Assembly (NCBI GenBank): GCA_021830925.1
Contig: JAKBNS010000005.1
Span: forward strand, 1-45,803
DNA: 45,803 bases
Source of the DNA: Pseudomonadota bacterium
GTDB taxonomy: Bacteria; Pseudomonadota; Gammaproteobacteria; Burkholderiales; Burkholderiaceae_C
Reading direction: 5' to 3'
The translations under genes and the position numbers were made by a program. Under the pieces are notes generated by a model. The model saw nothing but the letters and a program-made list of their open reading frames with translations. It was not told the DNA's origin and searched no databases. Shown here in pieces: positions 25,023 through 34,372 of the stretch. Numbering within the stretch: the first letter of the stretch is position 1; each line of letters begins with the position of its first letter.

Positions 25023-25900
25023 GCAGGCGCGTGCCGCGGGAATCCGGAACCCTCGAGCCGGGCGCGCACGGGGCCGCGACGCAGGCGCCGCGCCGGGGTC
25101 TGGCCGGCGTGCCGCCGATCCTGCTCGGCGTGGGCGGTGTGCACGCGGCCGCGCTGGCCGGCGTGCTGGCGGCGCCGGCGGCGTGGCCGTGGGCGCTGGG
25201 CGCGGCCCTGGGCAGCCACGCGCTGGTCACCGCGCTGAGCCTGACTCCGCGCACCGGGCTGCTGGGTCCGAACCTGACGCGCCTGCCCCCGCCGTGCGCC
25301 GCGCGCGGCGAGATCGGGCTCACGATCGACGACGGCCCCGAGCCTCGCGTGACCCCGGCGGTGCTCGACCTGCTGGACGCCCACGGCGCCAAGGCCAGCT
25401 TCTTCTGCATCGGCGAGCGTGTGGCACGCCACCCCGAACTGGCGCGCGAGATCGTGCGCCGCGGTCACCGCGTGGAAAACCATTCGGCGCGCCACCGCCA
25501 CGACTTCGCGCTGCTCGGCCCGCGAGGCTATCGCGCCGAGCTGGCCGCCGGACAGGCGCTGATCCAGGCGGCCACCGGTGTGGCGCCGAGCTACTTCCGC
25601 GCCCCGGCCGGGTTTCGCAACCCCTGGTGCTGGCCGGCGCTGCGCGATGCGGACCTGCGCCTGGCCTCGTGGACCCGGCGCGGCTTCGACACCCGCGAGC
25701 GCGACCCCGCGCGGGTGCTGGGCCGGCTCACCCGCGGGCTGGCCGCCGGCGACATCCTGCTGCTGCACGACGGGCATGGCGCCGCCGGCAGCCACGACGG
25801 CGCGGTGCTGCTGCGGGTGCTGCCGGACTTGCTGGGGCTGCTGCGCGAGCGCTCGCTGCGCGCGGTGGCGCTTCCGGTGCCGCCCGAGGGCCATGCCTGA
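25019..25900 (+). CDS. Membrane-anchored polysaccharide deacetylase (NodB domain)
   Basis: The 293-residue protein begins with two hydrophobic segments (about 30-52 and 55-75), followed by a NodB deacetylase domain. The metal-site aspartates D104-D105 are in LTIDDGPEP, and H155/H159 are in NHSARHRHDF. FRAPAGFRNP and LLLHDGHG supply the remaining motifs. Such enzymes remove acetyl groups from N-acetylated sugars, usually outside the cytoplasm. GTG 25019 lies in GTGA with the exporter stop, so it is part of the operon. Its presence suggests that the glycan or amino-sugar part of the product is modified. Confidence 0.9.
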   Translation: MSRRVPRESGTLEPGAHGAATQAPRRGLAGVPPILLGVGGVHAAALAGVLAAPAAWPWALGAALGSHALVTALSLTPRTGLLGPNLTRLPPPCAARGEIGLTIDDGPEPRVTPAVLDLLDAHGAKASFFCIGERVARHPELAREIVRRGHRVENHSARHRHDFALLGPRGYRAELAAGQALIQAATGVAPSYFRAPAGFRNPWCWPALRDADLRLASWTRRGFDTRERDPARVLGRLTRGLAAGDILLLHDGHGAAGSHDGAVLLRVLPDLLGLLRERSLRAVALPVPPEGHA

Positions 25901-25935
25901 GCGACGCCGCGGCTTGGTTACAGTTGCAAGGCATC

Positions 25936-27213
25936 ATGGACCGCTCGCCCCTTCCGCTTCCCCCCCTGCGCCTCGCGCACGCCACCGCGACCAGTTGCCT
26001 GGGCCACGGCCTGGCGGCGCACGCGGCCGCGCTGCGCGCCGGGCGCAGCGGGCTCAAGCCCTGCGATTTCGACATCGTCGAGCTGCCCACCTGGATCGGC
26101 GAGGTGCCCGGGGTGGACGCCGTGGACCTGGGCGAGGCCCCGGTGCGCGGACTGGACGGATTCGACTGCCGCAACAACCGGCTGGCCGAACTGGCGCTGC
26201 GCCAGGACGGCTTCGCGCAGGCGGTGGAACAGGCCGCTGCGCGCCACGGCGCGCAGCGCGTGGGCGTGTTCGTCGGCACCAGCACCTCGGGCATCCTGCA
26301 GACCGAGCTGGCCTACCGGCGCCGCGACGCGCGGGGCGCCCTGCCCGCGGATTTCCAGTACGAGGGCACCCAGAGCAACGCCTCGCTGGCCGACTTCGTG
26401 GCGCGGCGCCTGCAGCTGCGGGGCCCGAGCTTCGTGATCTCCTCCGCCTGTTCTTCCAGCGCCAAGGTGTTCGCCACCGCGCAACGCATGATCGCCGCCG
26501 GGCTGATCGACTGCGCGGTGGTGGGCGGCGTGGACTCCCTGTGCCTGACCACGCTGTACGGCTTCCACGCGCTGGAGCTGCTGTCGCAGGAGCCCTGCCG
26601 TCCCTTCGACGCCGCGCGCAAGGGCCTGTCGCTGGGCGAGGCGGGCGCCTTCGCGCTGCTCGAGCGCGTGCCCGCGCGCCCGGCCGACGACGACGTGCTG
26701 CTGCTGGGCTGCGGCGAGTCCAGCGACGCGTACCACATGTCCTCGCCCCACCCGGAAGGCCTCGGCGCGCGCCTGGCCATGCAGCAGGCGCTGCGCCAGG
26801 CGGGCGTGCGCGCGCCCGACATCGACTACATCAACCTGCACGGCACCGCCACGCCCAGCAACGACATGGCCGAGAGCCGCGCCGTGAGCGCGCTGTTCGA
26901 GCCCGGCTCGGTGTGCAACTCCACCAAGGGTGCCACCGGACACACCCTGGGTGCCGCCGGCGGACTGGAGGCGGTGATCTGCCTGCTGGCGTTGCGCCAG
27001 GGCTTCGTGCCCGCCAGCCCGGGCACGCGCGAGCCGGACCCGGCCATCGCCGGCGCGCTGGGCTATCGACTCGACGCGGGCGAGGCCGAACTGGACTTCG
27101 CGATGAGCAATTCCTTCGGCTTCGGCGGCACCAACTGCTCCCTCGTTCTGGGTCGCGGCGACGCGTGGATGGCGCGCGATGCGCGAGCGACGCCCGCGGA
27201 GGTTGTCCCATGA
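25936..27213 (+). CDS. Beta-ketoacyl-ACP synthase (second ketosynthase, ApeO/ApeR-like)
   Basis: The 425-residue condensing enzyme has a complete triad: C172 in ISSACSSSAKVF, H302 in INLHGTATPSND and H336 in KGATGHTLGAAGG. The family end NSFGFGGTNCSL is present. It lies next to a chain-length-factor gene, the usual partner in aryl-polyene ketosynthase heterodimers, and its stop overlaps that gene's ATG. The 35-nt gap upstream contains CAAGG as ribosome-binding site. Confidence 0.93.
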   Translation: MDRSPLPLPPLRLAHATATSCLGHGLAAHAAALRAGRSGLKPCDFDIVELPTWIGEVPGVDAVDLGEAPVRGLDGFDCRNNRLAELALRQDGFAQAVEQAAARHGAQRVGVFVGTSTSGILQTELAYRRRDARGALPADFQYEGTQSNASLADFVARRLQLRGPSFVISSACSSSAKVFATAQRMIAAGLIDCAVVGGVDSLCLTTLYGFHALELLSQEPCRPFDAARKGLSLGEAGAFALLERVPARPADDDVLLLGCGESSDAYHMSSPHPEGLGARLAMQQALRQAGVRAPDIDYINLHGTATPSNDMAESRAVSALFEPGSVCNSTKGATGHTLGAAGGLEAVICLLALRQGFVPASPGTREPDPAIAGALGYRLDAGEAELDFAMSNSFGFGGTNCSLVLGRGDAWMARDARATPAEVVP

Positions 27214-28037
27214 ACGCCCCCCAGGCGCGGGCGCTGCAGGCCTGGATCGGCGGCGTCGGGCTATTGGGGCCGGGCCTGCCCGACTGGCCGGGCGCGGCCG
27301 CGATCCTGCGCGGCGACGCCGCCTACCGGCCGGCGCGCACCGAGTTCCCGCCGCCGCAGGGGCTGCCGCCGGCCGAGCGGCGGCGCGCGACCGCGGCGGT
27401 CAAGCTGGCGCTGGCCACCGGCGCCCAGGCGCTGGCCATGGCCCGGCGCGACGCCGCGGACCTGCGCACGGTGTTCGCGGCCTCCAGCGGCGACGCCGCC
27501 AATTGCCACGCGCTGTGCGAGGCCCTGGCCTCGGAAGACCGCCTGATCTCCCCCACCCGGTTCCACAACTCGGTGCACAACGCGGCCTCGGGCTACTGGG
27601 GCATCGCCACCGGCTCGATGGCCGCCTCGGCGGTGCTGTGCGCGCCGCACGATGCCAGCTTCGCCGCCGGACTGCTGGAGGCCATGGTGCAGATGCACAC
27701 CAGCGGCGGGGACGTGCTGCTGCTGGCCTGCGACACCGAATACCCGGAACCGCTGCGCAGCGTCAGGCCCATCGCGGACGGCTTCGGCGTGGCCCTGCTG
27801 CTGAGCCGGGAGCCCGGCCCGTCGTCGACCGCGCGCATCGCCGTCGACGCGGCCGCCGCCTTCACCGACGAGCCCGCGCACACGCTGGCGCAGCCGGAAC
27901 TCGAGGCGCTGCGCCGCGGCATTCCGACGGCACGCTCGCTGAGCCTCCTGCAGCGCCTGGCGCGCGGCGAGCCGGGCCGCCTGGTGCTGGAGCAGCAGGC
28001 CGGGCAGAACCTGGCGGTCGACGTGCAGCCATGCTGA
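27210..28037 (+). CDS. Beta-ketoacyl synthase chain-length factor (ApeC-like)
   Basis: The 275-residue protein is shorter than a full ketosynthase and lacks the catalytic Cys context. RFHNSVHNAASGYWGIATG and LLLACDTEYPEPLRS mark the chain-length-factor group. It is expected to pair with the adjacent ketosynthase and set polyene length without catalysing condensation. It begins inside ATGA with the ketosynthase stop. Confidence 0.88.
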   Translation: MNAPQARALQAWIGGVGLLGPGLPDWPGAAAILRGDAAYRPARTEFPPPQGLPPAERRRATAAVKLALATGAQALAMARRDAADLRTVFAASSGDAANCHALCEALASEDRLISPTRFHNSVHNAASGYWGIATGSMAASAVLCAPHDASFAAGLLEAMVQMHTSGGDVLLLACDTEYPEPLRSVRPIADGFGVALLLSREPGPSSTARIAVDAAAAFTDEPAHTLAQPELEALRRGIPTARSLSLLQRLARGEPGRLVLEQQAGQNLAVDVQPC

Positions 28038-28543
28038 GCCGGCCCGCGCCCCTGTTCGACCACGCCTGGATCGCCGCGCGCCTGCCCCATGCGGGGGCCA
28101 TGTGCCTGCTCGACGACGTGCTCGCCTGGGACGCCTCGCACGTGGTGTGCAGCGCCGACGACCAGCGCCGGCCCGACCATCCGCTGCGCCAGTTCGGGCG
28201 CCTGGGGGCGGCCTGCGGCATCGAATACGCGGCGCAAGCGATGGCCGTGCACGGCGCGCTGCTCGCGCCGGCGCAAGGCGGCGTGCGCCCCGGCATGCTG
28301 ATCAGCGCGCGCAGCGTGCAACTGCACGTGGACCGGCTGGACGATCTGCCGCAGCCGCTGCAGGTGCGCGCCGAACGCCTGCAGGCGGGCGAGGATCTGC
28401 TGATCTACGGGTTCAGCCTGCACAGCGCCGGGCGCCTGTTGCTGCAGGGCAGGGCCTCGGTGCTGCTCGGCCCCGACACGACAGCGCCCGCGGCGCCGGC
28501 CGCGCCCCGCGTTTCCGATTCCCTTCCCCGAGGTCGCGCATGA
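28031..28543 (+). CDS. ApeP-like 3-hydroxyacyl-ACP dehydratase (hotdog fold)
   Basis: The 170-residue protein has LPHAGAMCLLDDVLAWD at residue 18 and CGIEYAAQAMAVHGAL near 65, the pattern of the ApeP/FabZ-like dehydratases of aryl-polyene clusters. The tail after residue 150 is Ala/Pro-rich. The gene overlaps the chain-length-factor gene by 7 nt. It may act with the ApeI-like subunit as the second dehydratase component. Confidence 0.87.
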   Translation: MLSRPAPLFDHAWIAARLPHAGAMCLLDDVLAWDASHVVCSADDQRRPDHPLRQFGRLGAACGIEYAAQAMAVHGALLAPAQGGVRPGMLISARSVQLHVDRLDDLPQPLQVRAERLQAGEDLLIYGFSLHSAGRLLLQGRASVLLGPDTTAPAAPAAPRVSDSLPRGRA

Positions 28544-29292
28544 GCCCGGCGAGCACCGAACGTTATCGCGGCCCGCGCCGCGCCCTGGTCACCGGGGGCA
28601 GCGGCGGCATCGGCGCCGCCATCTGCGCGGCCCTGGCGCGCGCCGGCCTGCAGGTCATCGTGCACGCCAACTCGCGGCTGGAGCGGGCGCGGGAGCTGGC
28701 CGAGGGCCTGCGCGGGCAGGGTCACGAGGCGCAGGCGGTGGCCTTCGACCTGCGCGACGCCGAGGCCACCGCGCGCGGCGTGGCCGGGCTGCTGGAGCAG
28801 GCCCCCGTGCAGGTGCTGGTGAACAACGCCGGGGTACACGACGACGCGGTGTTTCCGGGCATGAGCGCGCAGCAGTGGGAGCGCGTGATGGACGTCAGCG
28901 TCAACGGCTTCTACCGCGTCACCCAGCCGCTGCTGCTGCCGATGATCCGCAGCCGCTGGGGGCGGGTGATCAGCATCACCTCGGTCGCGGCCATCGCCGG
29001 CAACCGCGGCCAGGTCAACTATGCCGCGGCCAAGGGCGCGCTGCACGCCGCCACGCGCTCGCTGGCGCTGGAGGTGGCCAGCCGCGGCATCACGGTCAAC
29101 GCGGTGGCGCCGGGGATCATCGCCACGCCGATGAGCGAAGGCGCGTTCGACGACGCGGCCATCTCCCGCCTGGTTCCCGCGCAGCGCGCCGGGCGCCCCG
29201 AGGAGGTGGCCGATCTGGTCGCCTTCCTGGCCTCGGACCAGGCCGGCTACATCAACGGCCAGGTGATCTCGATCAACGGCGGGATGATCTGA
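28540..29292 (+). CDS. 3-oxoacyl-ACP reductase, FabG type (ApeQ-like)
   Basis: The 250-residue short-chain dehydrogenase has the cofactor motif TGGSGGIG at residue 18, NNAG at 95, and the S148-Y161-K165 triad (SITSVAAIAG, NYAAAKG). It would reduce the 3-oxo group after each condensation. The start overlaps the dehydratase stop (ATGA). It is the last gene of the plus-strand operon and overlaps the convergent glycosyltransferase gene by 20 nt. Confidence 0.93.
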   Translation: MSPASTERYRGPRRALVTGGSGGIGAAICAALARAGLQVIVHANSRLERARELAEGLRGQGHEAQAVAFDLRDAEATARGVAGLLEQAPVQVLVNNAGVHDDAVFPGMSAQQWERVMDVSVNGFYRVTQPLLLPMIRSRWGRVISITSVAAIAGNRGQVNYAAAKGALHAATRSLALEVASRGITVNAVAPGIIATPMSEGAFDDAAISRLVPAQRAGRPEEVADLVAFLASDQAGYINGQVISINGGMI

Positions 29293-30073
29293 CGATGCGA
29301 CGCGACAGCAGCAGCGGGATGCGCGCCAGGAAGCCGAGCACCAGGCGCAGGTGCATCCAGCTCAGCAGGGTGTTGTCGCGCAGGTAGCGAAAGTGCGAGA
29401 CCCCGCCTTCCTCGGGGCGCAGGTAGCGCACCGGGGCCGGCAGGTTCACCGCGGGCACCCCGGCCCAGCTCAGGCGCACCACGGCCTCCGGGTCGAAGTC
29501 GAAGCGGCGCATCCAGCGTTGCCCGCGCATCACCGCGCGGAGCGCCTCGATGGGGTAGACGCGAAAACCGTACAGGGAGTCGCCGATGCCGGCGCCGAAG
29601 GTCTCCAGGCGCGCCCAGGCGTTGGACACCTTGCGCCCCTGCACGCGCAGTTGCGGCGCATCGGCGGCGAACACCGGGTTGCCCAGGATCATCGCCTCGG
29701 ACCGCCGGCGCGAGCACTCCATGAAGTCGGCGATGCGATCGGCCGGATGCTGGCCGTCCGAGTCCATGGTCAGGGCGTGGGTGAAGCCGGCCGCCGACGC
29801 CGCATCCAGCCCGGCCAGCACCGCGGCGCCCTTGCCCTGGTTGCGCGGCAGCACGATCAGATGCAGTCGCGGGTCGGCTCGCGCCCAGTCGGCCAGGCCC
29901 TCGGCGCTGCCGTCGGTGCTGCCGTCGACCACCACCCAGACCGGGGCCCAGGCCGCGCGTGCCGCGCGCACCGTGTCGAACACGGCGGGGCCGGGATTGA
30001 AGCTGGGAATGAGCACCAGGTGGGTGGTGCTCGGCGCGGGCCCGGCGTCGGGGTCGTAGGGGAGCTCGGACAT
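29273..30073 (-). CDS. Family 2 glycosyltransferase
   Basis: The 266-residue GT-A fold protein has HLVLIPSFNPGPAVFDTV at the start, VVDGSTDGS, and the nucleotide/metal motif DSDGQHP near residue 104. The C-terminal third, including GGVSHFRYLRDNTLLSWM and a hydrophobic tail, resembles polyprenol/dolichol-phosphate-type transferases. In E. coli aryl-polyene clusters a glycosyltransferase and an acyltransferase are fused as ApeJ; here they are separate genes, 5 nt apart, on the opposite strand. It probably adds a sugar to the lipid anchor. Confidence 0.87.
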   Translation of the reverse strand: MSELPYDPDAGPAPSTTHLVLIPSFNPGPAVFDTVRAARAAWAPVWVVVDGSTDGSAEGLADWARADPRLHLIVLPRNQGKGAAVLAGLDAASAAGFTHALTMDSDGQHPADRIADFMECSRRRSEAMILGNPVFAADAPQLRVQGRKVSNAWARLETFGAGIGDSLYGFRVYPIEALRAVMRGQRWMRRFDFDPEAVVRLSWAGVPAVNLPAPVRYLRPEEGGVSHFRYLRDNTLLSWMHLRLVLGFLARIPLLLSRRIVRSSRR

Positions 30074-30078
30074 GGGGT

Positions 30079-30876
30079 TCAGGCGCGGGACGACGGATCG
30101 GGCGGGGCGCCGACCTCGGCCGCGCCTCCGAGGGCTTCGCGAAAGTAGGCGTCGAGTTCCTGCACGAAATCCTGCGCGTGGCGCGGCGGGTCGAAACGCC
30201 GGCCCAGGCGCACACGATAGCGGATGGGCAGGCGCGGAACCTCGCGCAGCGCCCAGCGCTTGCCCAGGAACGGGGAATCGGCCTCGATCAGCACGGTCTG
30301 CACCGGCACCGCGGCCTGCTTGGCGATCAGCGCCACCATGCCGCGGATGGGCCCGATCGGCTCGGCGCTGCTGCGCGTGCCCTCGGGAAACAGCAGCAGG
30401 CTGCTCCCCGCGCGCAGCTCGGCCACGGCCAGCTCGATCATGCGCCGCAGGTCGTCGTTCGGAATGTAGCCCGCCAGCCGGGCACCGGCGCCCAGCACGG
30501 GATTGGCCAGCAGGCCTGCCTTCATCACGCAGGTCGGCCCGGACAGACGCGACAGCACCAGCACGGCGTCGATCAGCGAGGGATGGTTGGGCGCCAGGAT
30601 CATCGGCCCCTGATCGCGCAGCGCGTCCAGCGCGGACAGGTCGAAGCGGCAGGCGCCGATGCGGCGCAACAAGCCGAGGTAGGCGCGAAAGCCGGCATGG
30701 ATCACCGCGCGCCCGGCGGCGTGCGCGGCACGCGGTGGCAGCAGGGCTCCGAGCAGAAGCGCCGGCGGCGTCCACGCCAGACCCATGATCGCGAAGACCG
30801 CCAGCCCCAGGTAGCTGCGCAGGGCGTCGAGCACGGAGGGAAAGCGCACGGGCGATGGGGCGGAAGGAATGGCCAA
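30079..30876 (-). CDS. 1-acyl-glycerol-3-phosphate-type acyltransferase (PlsC family)
   Basis: The 265-residue protein has a hydrophobic N-terminal segment, the HX4D motif in LAPNHPSLIDAVLV, LFPEGTRSS, and the third block VPVQTVLIE. It would acylate a glycerol-phosphate-like or sugar acceptor at the inner membrane. The frame opens with TTG at 30876; GTG at 30849 is an alternative, and neither has a clear ribosome-binding site. It lies 5 nt upstream of the glycosyltransferase gene, and the two resemble the halves of ApeJ. Confidence 0.85.
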   Translation of the reverse strand: MAIPSAPSPVRFPSVLDALRSYLGLAVFAIMGLAWTPPALLLGALLPPRAAHAAGRAVIHAGFRAYLGLLRRIGACRFDLSALDALRDQGPMILAPNHPSLIDAVLVLSRLSGPTCVMKAGLLANPVLGAGARLAGYIPNDDLRRMIELAVAELRAGSSLLLFPEGTRSSAEPIGPIRGMVALIAKQAAVPVQTVLIEADSPFLGKRWALREVPRLPIRYRVRLGRRFDPPRHAQDFVQELDAYFREALGGAAEVGAPPDPSSRA

Positions 30877-30987
30877 GGGAACGAGGGGCTCCGCATCTTA
30901 GGCCCGAGGCGCCGCGCAGGGCGTCGCTCGAGGGCGCTCGCGCGCGACAATGGGGCGCTCACGGCACGAGGGCCGCGAGCCCCGACG

Positions 30988-31011
30988 GAGCGTAGCGAGG
31001 AGGGTTGTTCC
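30988..31011 (+). repeat. Leader repeat copy 4 (24 nt), ribosome-binding site of the second amidase gene
   Basis: GAGCGTAGCGAGGAGGGT followed by TGTTCC abuts ATG 31012. It differs from copy 2 at two positions but lies about 12 kb away, next to an unrelated gene. Confidence 0.75.
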
Positions 31012-32502
31012 ATGAACGTGGTGGATACGCAGTACGGCCGTACCGGTCAACTGACGGCGGCGCTGGCCGGCGGCCAGGTGTCCGCCGCCGAACTCACCGA
31101 GGCGGCCATCGCGCGCATCGAGCGCTTCGAGCCCCTGTTGCATGCCGTGTGCGTGCGCGACTTCGCGCGCGCCCGCGACGCCGCGCGCGAGGCCGACCGG
31201 GCGCTGGCCCGGGGCGAGCGCCGTCCGCTGCTGGGGGTGCCGCTGCTGGTCAAGGAGTCGTTCAACGTGGCGGGCCTGCCCACCACCTGGGGCTTCCCGC
31301 AGCACAGCGACTTCGTGGCCGACCAGGACGCGCTGGTGGTGGCCCGCGCCAAGGCGGCCGGGGCGGTCGTGCTGGGCAAGACCAACGTGCCCGTGGGCCT
31401 GGGCGACTGGCAGAGTTACAACGAGATCTACGGCACCACCAGCAACCCCTGGGATCTCGCCCGCTCTCCGGGCGGCTCCTCGGGCGGGTCGGCGGCCGCG
31501 CTCGCGGCCGGGTACGCGCCGCTCGCGCTGGGCTCCGACATCGGCGGCTCGCTGCGCGTGCCGGCCCACTTCTGCGGCGTGTTCGCGCACAAGCCCAGCC
31601 TGGGCATCGTGCCGGGACGCGGACACCTGCCGCCGCCCTTCGCCGCGCTGCCCGATACGCCCGATCTGGCCGTGGTGGGCCCGATGGCGCGCTGCGCCAC
31701 CGACCTCGAGTTGCTGCTCGACGTGATGGCCGGCCCCGACGAGTGGGACCTGGGCGTGGCCTACCGGCTGGAGCTGCCGCCGCCGCGCCACAGGCGCCTG
31801 GCGCAGCACCGCGTGCTGGTTGTCGACCGCCATCCGCTGGTGCCGACCTCGGACGCCGTGCGACAGGCCATCGACCAGCTCGCCACCCGGCTTGCCGGCA
31901 GCGGCGTGCAGGTGTCCCGGCACAGCGAATTGCTGCCGGATCTGGCCGATTGCGGGCGCCTGTACGGACGCATGCTGCTGTCCTTCTTCGCCGCCAACCT
32001 TCCCGAGCCGGGCTACGCCGAGCTGCGGGAGCAGGCGGCGCGGCTACCCGCCGGCGACACCACGGCGCGGGCCGAGCGCCTGCGCGCCAGCGTGCTCAGC
32101 CATCGCGATTGGATCGCGGCCAGCCAGCAGCGCAACCGTCTGCGCGCGCGATGGCGCGAGTTCTTTCGCGCCTTCGACGCGCTGATCTGCCCGGTTTCGC
32201 CCGTCGTCGCGTTCGCGCACGACCACTCCGACATGGAGGGCCGGCGGCTCGACATCGACGGCGTCGAAGTGCCCTACGGCGACCAGATCGCCTGGTCGGG
32301 CCTGGCCACGCTGCCCGGTCTGCCGGCCACCGCGATACCCATCGCGCGCTCGGAGCAGGGACTGCCCATCGGCGTGCAGATCATCGGGCCCTGGCTGGAA
32401 GATCGCACGCCGCTGCGCCTGGCCCAGCTGCTGGAGGCCGAGTTCGGCGGCTTCACGCCGCCCCCGCTCAGCCCGGATGCACCACCACCAGCAAGGCGCT
32501 AG
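31012..32502 (+). CDS. Amidase (amidase-signature family, second copy)
   Basis: The 496-residue enzyme has K81 in GVPLLVKESFN, S156 in SPGGSSGGSAA and nucleophile S180 in GSDIGGSLRVP, the complete amidase-signature triad with the usual 24-residue Ser-Ser distance. It is clearly different from the first amidase in the window. The start abuts leader repeat copy 4. The 3' end overlaps the convergent XRE-cupin gene by 35 nt. Substrate unknown. Confidence 0.92.
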   Translation: MNVVDTQYGRTGQLTAALAGGQVSAAELTEAAIARIERFEPLLHAVCVRDFARARDAAREADRALARGERRPLLGVPLLVKESFNVAGLPTTWGFPQHSDFVADQDALVVARAKAAGAVVLGKTNVPVGLGDWQSYNEIYGTTSNPWDLARSPGGSSGGSAAALAAGYAPLALGSDIGGSLRVPAHFCGVFAHKPSLGIVPGRGHLPPPFAALPDTPDLAVVGPMARCATDLELLLDVMAGPDEWDLGVAYRLELPPPRHRRLAQHRVLVVDRHPLVPTSDAVRQAIDQLATRLAGSGVQVSRHSELLPDLADCGRLYGRMLLSFFAANLPEPGYAELREQAARLPAGDTTARAERLRASVLSHRDWIAASQQRNRLRARWREFFRAFDALICPVSPVVAFAHDHSDMEGRRLDIDGVEVPYGDQIAWSGLATLPGLPATAIPIARSEQGLPIGVQIIGPWLEDRTPLRLAQLLEAEFGGFTPPPLSPDAPPPARR

Positions 32503-33073
32503 CCGGCGTCTTGCCGACATTGCTGATGGCATGCGCGACGTCGGCCGCGTAGCGCGCGGTCTCTCCATGGCGTACGCGGCGCTCGTCGGAGCCGCTGCGC
32601 ACGGTGAGCGCTCCGCTCAGCACCGACAGGTGTTCCTGCGTGCCGGCCTCGTGCGGCTCGGAGGCGAGCACGCCCCCGGGCTCCACGCTCAGCTCGTACC
32701 ACTCGAAACCCCCGGCCAGGTCGATGGGGCCCAGGATGCGCAGCGCGCAATGCCCGTCCGGGCTCCTCAGCGCCGGAATCGCATGCGGGGCCACCAGGGT
32801 GATGCCGGTGTCGGGTCGCGCCGGGGCGCCGCCTGCCAGCAGCTCGCCCAGCGGCACGCCCAGCGCATTGGCCAGACGCCACAGCACCGCCACCGTGGGG
32901 TTGGCCAGATTGCGCTCGATCTGCGACAACATCGACTTCGACACCCCGGCGCGGCGCGACAGCTCGTCCAGCGACAGGCGCTGACGCTGGCGCAGGCCCT
33001 GCAGTGCCGCGCCGACCGCCGGCGGACCTTCGCCCGACGCGGATGGGGAATTCTCGACGGATGATTGCGCCAT
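32468..33073 (-). CDS. XRE-family regulator with C-terminal cupin domain
   Basis: The 201-residue protein has an N-terminal HTH at about 28-82: LRQRQRLSLDELSRRAGVSK, then SMLSQIERNLANPTVAVL. A small cupin domain, about 115-198, contains EHLSVLSGALTVRSG. This architecture is typical of repressors or activators of amino-acid and amine catabolism that bind a small ligand in the cupin. ATG 33073 is preferred to the GTG at 33097, because TATACA at 33086-33091 on the minus strand is a plausible -10 lying between them. It is divergent from kbl, and two identical 10-nt boxes lie between the two genes. Confidence 0.9.
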   Translation of the reverse strand: MAQSSVENSPSASGEGPPAVGAALQGLRQRQRLSLDELSRRAGVSKSMLSQIERNLANPTVAVLWRLANALGVPLGELLAGGAPARPDTGITLVAPHAIPALRSPDGHCALRILGPIDLAGGFEWYELSVEPGGVLASEPHEAGTQEHLSVLSGALTVRSGSDERRVRHGETARYAADVAHAISNVGKTPASALLVVVHPG

Positions 33074-33097
33074 GGGCTGACGTTCTGTATAGTGCAC

Positions 33098-33125
33098 AAC
33101 ATGTTCGCTATGGTGAACATGTTCG
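33098..33125. promoter_or_regulatory. Two-copy operator between the XRE-cupin gene and kbl
   Basis: AACATGTTCG occurs at 33098-33107 and again at 33116-33125, 18 nt apart. Each core AACATGTT is self-complementary, and the second copy extends to GAACATGTTC (33115-33124), a perfect 10-bp palindrome. It lies 25 nt from the XRE start and 45 nt from kbl. A dimeric XRE protein is the expected binder, controlling itself and kbl-tdh. Confidence 0.65.
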
Positions 33126-33169
33126 ATTTATCGATCAGATCCTACCACCCGGGCCTCCTCGAGACATCC

Positions 33170-34368
<1,199 letters not shown>

Positions 34369-34372
<4 letters not shown>

